Below are positions 57,143 through 64,000 of a DNA stretch of 64,000 nt, piece by piece. The notes beneath the pieces are model-generated. The model searched no databases and was not told the origin of the DNA. It saw only the letters and a list, made by a program, of their open reading frames with translations. The position numbers and the translations under genes are program-made. How positions within the stretch are numbered: the first letter of the stretch is position 1; each line of letters opens with the position of its first letter. The DNA is from Microstegium vimineum. Its lineage: Eukaryota > Streptophyta > Magnoliopsida > Poales > Poaceae. Location of the stretch: NCBI GenBank assembly GCA_022036555.1, contig CM039129.1:23531305-23595304 (forward strand). Reading direction: 5' to 3'.

Positions 57143-59107
57143 TGCGAACACATAGTGGATAAGTACCCATGTATGTTCAGCTTTGATGATGAGTGATTGA
57201 TCAACACGTGAGTATTTTGGTTTGAGTGGTTTATTCTAACCCTTTGCGAAAACAAATGTGTAACTGTCTATCGGCTTGTGGTGTGCAGGTGCTATGCCTT
57301 GTGACAGTGGTCAATGGCATGGAGAAGGTCGAGTAGAGGCTTGCCATGCCGATGGACTGAGAGCGGTGAAGGGCGGAAGCGGGGATCGGACTGAGGGACC
57401 ATGGGAGCCGGAGGACTAGTTGTGGTGACTAGTACATGGCACCGGCGAGTGCGAGAAGACATGGAGGTAGACCGAGTTGACAAAGTCAAGACGACGGATG
57501 AGAGGGTCGAGCGGAGGCTCATGGGACTCGGAGTCCGACCGGGCGAGGACAAGGTGGCTCGAGGCGAGCGGTTTGGTGGTTTGGGCCTCAAAACCATCCG
57601 AGGATGGTTTCCGAGTTTGGGCCTCAAAACTCGAGGTTCGGTAGTTAAGCCCAACGCTACAGGTGACGGGTTTCCTGGGTTTGGTCCTCAAAACCTAGGC
57701 GGAGCTTCCGAGGAAGCGGGGATGACACGTAGCGGAATCCTGGAGGTTGCGTCGAGGCAACGTCAACTCCCTGAAGGAAGCGGGGCCGTCCATTCAAAAT
57801 GCGTGAGATATTTTCCGGAGCTTGGACTGCAATGCTAAGGCTAGCTAGTTCACTCAATGTATCTAGAGGGGGTCTTTGGGAAATAGCCAAAGCCCGATAA
57901 GAAGGGGGGTGAAGGGGTATCCCCCATCCATCACTTGAACCCTAATTACTTGCCCCAACTCTCTCTCTCTCTCTAGTTCATGAGATCCCTAGGTTGTTTC
58001 CACCAACCTTTGTAAGAACTTGGTTTTGTTGCAAGGAATCGGAGACCGTAACCTCCGTAATCCATGGTGGCTTCGATTTCTTGATCGTGTCCCCGTTTTG
58101 CTTGTGTTCTTCGCATTTTGCTTTTGCTTCCTCTTTTTCCCGAGGTGATTTCTCTTTGTAGGGAGTAGCTCTTGCAAATCCGTTTGAACCAAGTTGTTCG
58201 TAATCGTGAGGAGCTTCTTTGCAGTGAAGAAATTCTCCTCAAACCTCATGAGCACGTAGATCGTCTGATTTCTTTGTGGCATTCTTCGTTTTTCTCTCTT
58301 CTCCCCCAAATCTTAGTGTTCCTGTTTATCCTCTCCAAATTGAGCGATGATTTATTCGGGATAGCTCCCCAACTGCACTAGGATCATGGCTACAAAGTTT
58401 GGTTGCAGTTGGTGACCATTTGGTTGAGTTTTGAGAAGTTTTGGCGCAGAGATTTCTATTTTCGCGAAGAATAGTTCTCTAAGCATGAGCTCCGGACTAA
58501 CCTCCGGACCACTTTGACTAGGCTCCGGACCATAGGCCACTAGTCCGGTGATCAAGTCCAGGGTGATAGTCTGACAACTCAGAGCGTCGGACTAGAGTCA
58601 TTGGTCCGACGGTGAGCGTCGGACGAGTTGTCCGAAGCCCGGTTGCTTACTGTTTTTGAGAGATATTTTTTCAGTGAGCGTCGGATCAGGTGCGTTAGTC
58701 CGATGGTGAGCGTCGGACCAGAGTCCGGAGCTAGGGAGCTCCCTGTGTAGTTTCTGAGAAAGCGTTGGACTACCAAGTGTGGGCGTCGGACCAGTCCGGA
58801 GGTGCCTTGGTGAGCACCGGACCAAAGGCTCCGGACCACATCCATTGGCTCGGAGGTCTTGTTTAAAGTAGTCCGGAGCCCCTGTCTGTTGCTGTTTTCT
58901 TCCGTTCGTGTTGCGGTTTGTTTCTCCAGTTTTGTGGTTAGCTCCGCTGTGTTCATAGGACGACTCCTAGGACATCCACCTACTTGTGGGTCGTGATCCT
59001 AGTTCGTGTTTTGGGTTGTTCTTGGGACAAGGGTCAAGATCTTCTCAAAGGAATTTTTATTTGGCTCCCATTCACCCCCCCCTCTGGTCGCCGTTTCTGG
59101 TCCTTCA
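57143..59107 (+). mobile_element. C3 3' LTR (1965 bp)
   Basis: Matches the 5' LTR along its length with scattered substitutions and small indels. It keeps the triple GGGCCTCAAA words, and the CGGAC/GTCCG tract lies at 58480-58880. It ends TCCTTCA, followed by the duplication ataat. A CT-dinucleotide run near 57959 is longer than in the 5' LTR. Confidence 0.9.
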
Positions 59108-59112
59108 ATAAT
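59108..59112. repeat. Target-site duplication of C3, right copy
   Basis: ataat, identical to 35455-35459. Confidence 0.9.
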
Positions 59113-59300
59113 TATCTCTATGTAAACCTTACATGTGGGCCTTTCCTCCATATTTCCTGATAATCCCCTGCAGAAACATGCATTCACCAAAACTTGTGGA
59201 ATTTCATTAGTAAACCCCCCTATATCTAGATGGGAATTGCATATGGATCCTTTTTGATGTTTAGTTGACGATTAAAATTGATACTTAAGGACTGTCAACA
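59113..59300 (-). mobile_element. G3 solo LTR, second part
   Basis: This is the 5' end of the LTR on the minus strand (starts TGTTGACAGTCC at 59300). It is continuous with 35459 across the C3 insertion. It abuts G2 integrase coding with no polypurine tract, so the boundary is an outer edge of the LTR. Confidence 0.7.
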
Positions 59301-60492
59301 TGAAGTTGGAGCCCAGGTAGATGATGATGGAGTTTGGTAAGCCGAATCTGTATATGATTTCGTCGATGAAGGCGACGACATACTCGGCAATAGCCTTAGT
59401 AATCGGCTTAGCCTCGATCCATTTGGAAAACTTGTCGACGTTGAAGTAAATCCATTTGAAGATGCCTGGGGCTGGTCAGAAGGAGCTGATTGTGTCGAGG
59501 CCCCAGAATGCAAAGGGGCTAGTGGCTGGTATCGCCTGCAATTCTTGAGTAGGCACGTGTGTTTTCTTAGCAAAGAATTTACATCCCTCACAGCTGCGGA
59601 CAATTCTTTCAGCGTTAGCGATCGCGGTTGGCTAGTAGAAGCCCGCTCGGGAGGCTTTGCACTCCGTGATTCTAGCGTCAGCGTGGTTGCCACACATGCT
59701 GGCATGGATGTCGAGGAGGATCGCAACGCCTTCCTCCCTGGAGACGCACTTCTGGAGTACCTCAGATTTGGAGTTTTTGCGCATGAGCACGCCATCACGA
59801 GTACGTAGTTGTGGGTATGGCGTATGAGGTGCTCGCCTTCCACCTTGTCTTATGACACGAGGTTGTCGTAGAAATACTGGACGAAGTCTTCACGCCAGTC
59901 TAGTTGCAGGACGAGTATAGCTCCGACTAGCCTGTCGGTTGATGTAGATGGGATGTCAGTGTTTGTTGGTGGGTGCGGCATGTCCTGGGTATCGGAAACG
60001 GAAGGGTTGGGCAAGTCTTGGCCGAACACCCCCGTGGGTGTAGAATAACGGGATGATCCTAGATTTGATAGCTCATCAGCTGCTTGATTTCGATCACAAA
60101 GAACATGGTGGTACTCGACACCGAAGAACTTGCCCTCCAGCTTCCCGATAGCAGCGAAATATGCACTTATCTTGTCGTTGGTGTAGCTATAGTACTTGTT
60201 TAGCTGGTTGATTACTAGGGCCAAGTAACCCTTGACAATGAGGCGCTTGACACCGAGCTTGCTAGAGATACGGAGCCCGTAAAGGGCAGCTTCATACTCA
60301 GTGGCGTTGTTGGATGCTGGGAATAAAAAGCGAATAACGTAACGACGCTTCTCGCCAGACGAAGATATGAAAAGGAGACCAGCTCTCTCACTATGGATGG
60401 TCAACGAGCTGTCGAAAAATAGGATCCAGTCCTCGGGGGCATCCGCCGGCACCGGAGTCTGGATGTTGGTCCACTCAGCGATGAAGTTGGTG
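59301..60492 (-). pseudogene. G2: gypsy pol fragment, RNase H to integrase
   Basis: Minus-strand coding of a Tat-like gypsy element different from A and B. RNase H (59850-60490): WILFFDSSLTIHSERAGLLF, NATEYEAALYGLRI, LVINQLNKYY, DRNQAADELS. After a stop comes the integrase zinc region (DIHASMCGNHADARI, then RSCEGCKFF) and part of the core (NVDKFSKWIEAKPI, IIYRFGLPNSI), ending at 59301 where the G3 LTR begins. The upstream side is cut at 60492 by C5. Several codons are changed from the expected ones, and the protein is not complete in this window. Confidence 0.85.
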
Positions 60493-62516
60493 TGCAAACA
60501 CATGGTTGATATGTGCCCATGTAGTTCAGCTTTGATGATGAGTGATTGCTCAACATGTGAGTATTGCAGTTTGAGCGGTTATACTAACCTCTTGCGAAAG
60601 CATGTGTGTGTCTGTCTATCGGCTTGTGGTGTGCAGGTGCTATGCCTAGTGACAGTGGTCAATGGTGTGGAGAAGGTCGAGTAGAGGATTGCCGTGCCAA
60701 TGGACTGAGAGCGGTGAACGGCGGAAGCGGGGCTCGGACTGAGGGACCATGGGCACCGGCAGACTAGTTGTGGTGGCTAGTGCTTGGCACCAGTGAGTGC
60801 GACAAGACGTGGAGGTAGACCGAGTCGACGAATTCAATACAGTGGACGTGCGAGTCGAGCAGAGGTTCAGGGGACTCGTAGTCCGACCGGGCGAGGACAA
60901 GGTGGCTCGAGTCGAGCGGTTTGGTGGCTTGGGCCGTAAACCACCGGAGGACGGTTTCCGAGTTTGGGCCTCAAAACTCGGGGTTTGGTAGTTGAGTCAA
61001 AAGTTACTGGTGGCGGGTTTTGCGGGTTTGGGCCTCAAAACCCGAGCGGAGCTTCCGAGTAAGCGGGAATGGCACGTGGCGGAATCCTGGAGGTTGCGTC
61101 GAGGCGACGGCTACTCCGGGCAAGAAGCGGGGCCGTCCATTCAAAATACGAGAGATATCTTCCAGAGCTTGGACTGCAATGCTTAGGCTAGGTAGTTCAC
61201 TCAGTGTATCTAAGGGGGTCTTTGGGAAATAGCCAAAGCCCGTTAAGTAGGGGATGAAGAGGTATCCCACATCCCACCTCTTGAACCCTAGTCATTTGCA
61301 CCACGTCTCTCTCTCTACTTTCTCTCTCTAGTTCATGAGGTCTCTAGTGTAAGGATTTGCATTTTGATTTTGATGGGAATCGGAGGCCTTACCCTCCGTA
61401 AGCCATGGTGCCTTTGATTTCGTGATTGTGTCCCCTTTGCTTGTGTTCTTCGCTAATCGCGTTTTTGCTCCTCTCTAATCCTCTAAGTTCATGTGATGAT
61501 TTCTCTTGATTGAGAGTGAGTTTTGCGATTCCGGTTGAACCAAGTTGTGCGGGATCACGAATAGAAGATTTGCACTGAAGGGTTTTGCCCCAAACATCTA
61601 GAGCACACAGATCCGGCAATTTCTATTTCATGTTCATCGTTTTTGGAGTTTTTCCCGAAATCCTTTTACGCCCGTTGATTCGATCCAAATTGAGCGATCA
61701 TTCTTTAGGGATAGCTCCTCCATAGCCTTGGGATCTTGCCCACAAAATTTGGTGGCTATTGGTGAAGATTTGTGGAAGGATTTGTGGGAGTGGATTCAAA
61801 ATCGCCCCCAAATCACATCTCTCTAGCGACTCGCAGACAGTCCGGGCCTGACCCGCGGATAGTCCGGCGATCGCACTTGGGCAGAGGCTCTCGGTGTTGT
61901 TAAGTGGTTTGCGGATAGTTCACTGCAACTCGTGGACAATCTGTTGTTGTTTTTCGGGTGAGCAACAGTGTTGTTGTGTTTCTATTCTGCATTTTCGGTG
62001 TGAATGGTGGACAGTCCGGGTCCTACCCGCGGACCGTCCGAGAAGAGCACCACCAACTCGGCAGAAACTTGGGTCTTTAGGAGTTTAGCCGGCGGACAGT
62101 CCGGTGCAGCCCACAGACAGTCCAAGCCTCCCCTATTACCGGGCGCGGACAGTCCGGCAACCCAGCACGGACAGTTCGGGACTGGACCAGGGAGCTATCC
62201 AGAAACTTGGGGTTTTCACCAGTTGAACGGCGGACAGTCCGGACCCAAAGACCGGACAGTCCTGGAATCCCCCAAGAGCTTGTTTTGCCTCCGTTCTTTC
62301 GCGTGTTGGTATTCGTCCGTCTCCGACCGCTCCGCTGCACCTCTAGGGCTCTTCCTAAGGTGTCCACCCACTTGTTGGGTTGTGTGCGAGTCATTTCTCT
62401 CGAGCTCGAGTTTTGGGAGTGATTTTGGGACAAGGGTCAAGCAATAGAAGTTTCTGAAAGGGATTTTTATTTGGCTCCCATTCACCCCCCCTCTGGTCAC
62501 CATTCTCGGTCCTTCA
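60493..62516 (+). mobile_element. C5 5' LTR (2024 bp)
   Basis: Starts TGCAAACACATGG and ends GGTCCTTCA. It is homologous to the other C-family LTRs at both ends, but from 61830 to 62275 it has its own tract of GGACAGTCCGG words. GGGCCTCAAA-type words lie at about 60932, 60965 and 61028. Confidence 0.88.
61830..62275 (+). repeat. GACAGTCCGG word tract in C5 LTR
   Basis: About ten words of the form GACAGTCCG or close variants, spaced 15 to 60 bases, several forming short palindromes with CGGAC. The position within the LTR matches the differently worded tracts in C1, C2 and C3. Confidence 0.8.
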
Positions 62517-62579
62517 ATTGGTATCAGAGCCGGTTAAGGATCAATCCACCTTACATGGTTCTTGATCCGCGAAGGCGAC

Positions 62580-64000
62580 ATGGAGCGAGGTGCTGGTAAA
62601 CCTCTGTTCTTTGATGGATCGAATTTCGCCTATTGGAAGTTGCGCATGTCTTCTTACCTTCAAGGGTTTGATTCGAAGATCTGGGAGATTAGTGAGAATG
62701 CGGTCTATGTGGTTCTTGGTGCTCGGATCAATGAGCTACAGATCACGCAACATGCTTCGACACAAGAGCCCGTAACATCCTCTTCTCAAGTTTGTCTCTT
62801 CCTGAGTTTGAGCGAGTTTCGAGTCTCACTATGGCACGGTAGATCTAGCAAACACTTGTGCGATATCATGAGGGCAATCCTCTGATCAAGTCCAGACTCT
62901 TCGACATGTACCGTAGGGAGTACAAGAACTTTGTTGAGTTGGACGGCGAATCTGTTGACGAGATGTTCACCCGCTTCCAATCTATCGTCAACAAGATGCG
63001 TGCTAATCGAGCCAACTTGCCTTATGATGATCATGAGATGGCTATCAAGGTTTTGCATGCTCTTGATCGGAAGGTATGGGAAATGAAGGTGGCTGCCATT
63101 CAGAAGTCACCGGGCTATGATGCCCTGACCATGGACGAACTGTTCAGCAAGCTCAAGTCCTCGGAGATTGACTACCAGACCCGGGCCAAGCTTGAAAACC
63201 CATCGAAACCATCTATGGCGTTGGTTTCTGGCCCCGGTGGTATGTCTTCTTCCTCCTCTGACCCTTCAAACTCTTTGTTCGCTTTGTCTTTGATCTCTAT
63301 GACAGAGGAGCAAGTGGAGGCCCTTGGAGATGACGAGCTGGCTTTGGTCATCACTAGGTTCTCATGGTTTCACAAAAACCGTTTGAACCGACGACATGGT
63401 GGCTCGGCCAAGGAGTGCTACTGTTGCGGTGATGAGGATCAGTTCATCGCAAACTTCCCCAAGAAAGTTGCGGGTGTCTTCACCAAGCACAAGGACAAGC
63501 GCGAGCACCACTTGGAGGACATGCACAAGGCCAAGGGAGGCTACAACCGAAGGTCTTCGAAGAAGGTGATCGACAAGGTGAAGGCCAAGCACCGAGGCTT
63601 CCTTGCCTCCCTCAGCGACATCGATGCCTCCTACGCCGACGCCAAGCATGGTGGCTTTTACACCATGTCGATTGAAGAAGGCAAGGTTGGCAAGCGCAAG
63701 GAAGTCCCCGATTACGACTACGACTCCAACACACCCGAGGTACCATCCACCGTCGAGTCCCTCTCTCTTGAGATTGAGTCTCTGAACGACGCCTTGATGA
63801 GTCAAGATGCGTTGCCCAAGCGTGCCGCTGTTGAGAGGAACGACTTTAAGGCGAAATACCTTAGCGCGCTTCATGAGCTAGATTTTGCTAAGGCGTCAGT
63901 GGTGGTTACCGAGGAGGTAGCGCGCTTCACATGTTTGATCTTGTCACTCTCCAGGACAAGTATGACACTCTACTTGAGGAAGTAAGTGAGCTGAAGGCTA
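62580..64000 (+). pseudogene. C5 gag (5' part)
   Basis: Starts at the ATG at 62580 (MERGAGKPLFFDGSNF). A small deletion near 62760 shifts the frame, and two TAG codons follow (Glu and Trp positions, about 62840-62850). The capsid-like region continues in the new frame (IKSRLFDMYRREY, SIVNKMRANRANLPY). The first zinc knuckle is doubly broken: CYCCGDEDQFIANF has Gln for His and Phe for the last Cys (63420-63460). About 75 bases are missing in frame near 63631 compared with C3, and a further short deletion near 63920 shifts the frame. Not functional. Confidence 0.87.

Larger units (their letters stand above)
35460..59107 (+). mobile_element. C3: complete Sirevirus-type copia element carrying nested element B
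   Basis: LTRs at 35460-37396 and 57143-59107, primer site, gag-pol (37460-43230), a 1.5-kb noncoding 3' region, polypurine tract and a perfect ataat duplication. Without B it would be about 11.4 kb. Gag-pol has several stops and shifts, so it needs help to move. It inserted into LTR G3. Confidence 0.93.
60493..64000 (+). mobile_element. C5: Sirevirus-type copia element, 5' end
   Basis: A 5' LTR of 2024 bp, the primer site TGGTATCAGAGCC at 62519, and gag up to the window edge. It belongs to the same family as C1, C2 and C3, and inserted into G2 RNase H. The rest lies to the right of the window. Confidence 0.9.

Noticed and set aside
57955..57975. CT-dinucleotide microsatellite
   Set aside because: A short run that is part of the C-family LTR and present in shorter form in the 5' LTR; no separate significance.
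59295..59843. 182-codon minus-strand frame rich in Ser/Thr
   Set aside because: Out-of-frame reading of G2 integrase; the correct frame shows the zinc region and NVDKFSKWIEAKPI.

Overview
This window is a grass (Poaceae) repeat block, most likely panicoid, made entirely of nested LTR retrotransposons. I found no host gene, tRNA, rRNA, CRISPR array or bacterial feature. The assignment rests on the families present: Ty3/gypsy elements of the Tat lineage with antisense accessory genes, and Ty1/copia elements of Sirevirus type (large gag with CCHC knuckles and coiled coil, initiator-Met primer site, several polypurine tracts). I cannot name the species.

Left half, outermost to innermost. Copia C4 (-, 30708-34816) is cut by copia C2 (-, 26378-30707). 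C2 is cut by copia C1 (-, 5631-26377). C1 is cut twice: by a complete 13.2-kb Tat element A (-, 7284-20457, TSD caggg) and by the 3' half of a different Tat-like element G1 (+, 491-5630). G1 is in turn cut by an A-family LTR, L0 (+, 1-490). C4, C2, C1 and G1 all run off the left edge.

Right half. A solo LTR, G3 (-, 34817-35459 plus 59113-59300), was split by a complete copia C3 (+, 35460-59107, TSD ataat). The 3' untranslated part of C3 carries a complete Tat element B (+, 44767-57023, TSD cgtca/cgtcg). Beyond G3 lies a gypsy pol fragment G2 (-, 59301-60492), cut by copia C5 (+, 60493 to the window end).

Every gag-pol here has nonsense codons, frameshifts or deletions, so no copy looks autonomous. 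The most interesting content is the set of antisense accessory genes. A and B each carry, between pol and the 3' LTR and on the opposite strand, a multi-exon plant-mobile-domain (PMD) gene with its own TATA box, a 9-codon first exon and conserved introns, a basic segment and a C-terminal coiled coil. G1 has the same layout with an unrelated N-terminal domain (putative gypsy-type transposon domain, PF04195). Codon comparison of A and B shows mostly silent change in the PMD, so the gene was selected while the element lineages diverged. A second strong signal is the octamer ATCGGCAA/TTGCCGAT, scattered densely through the LTRs and coding regions of the A/B family only.
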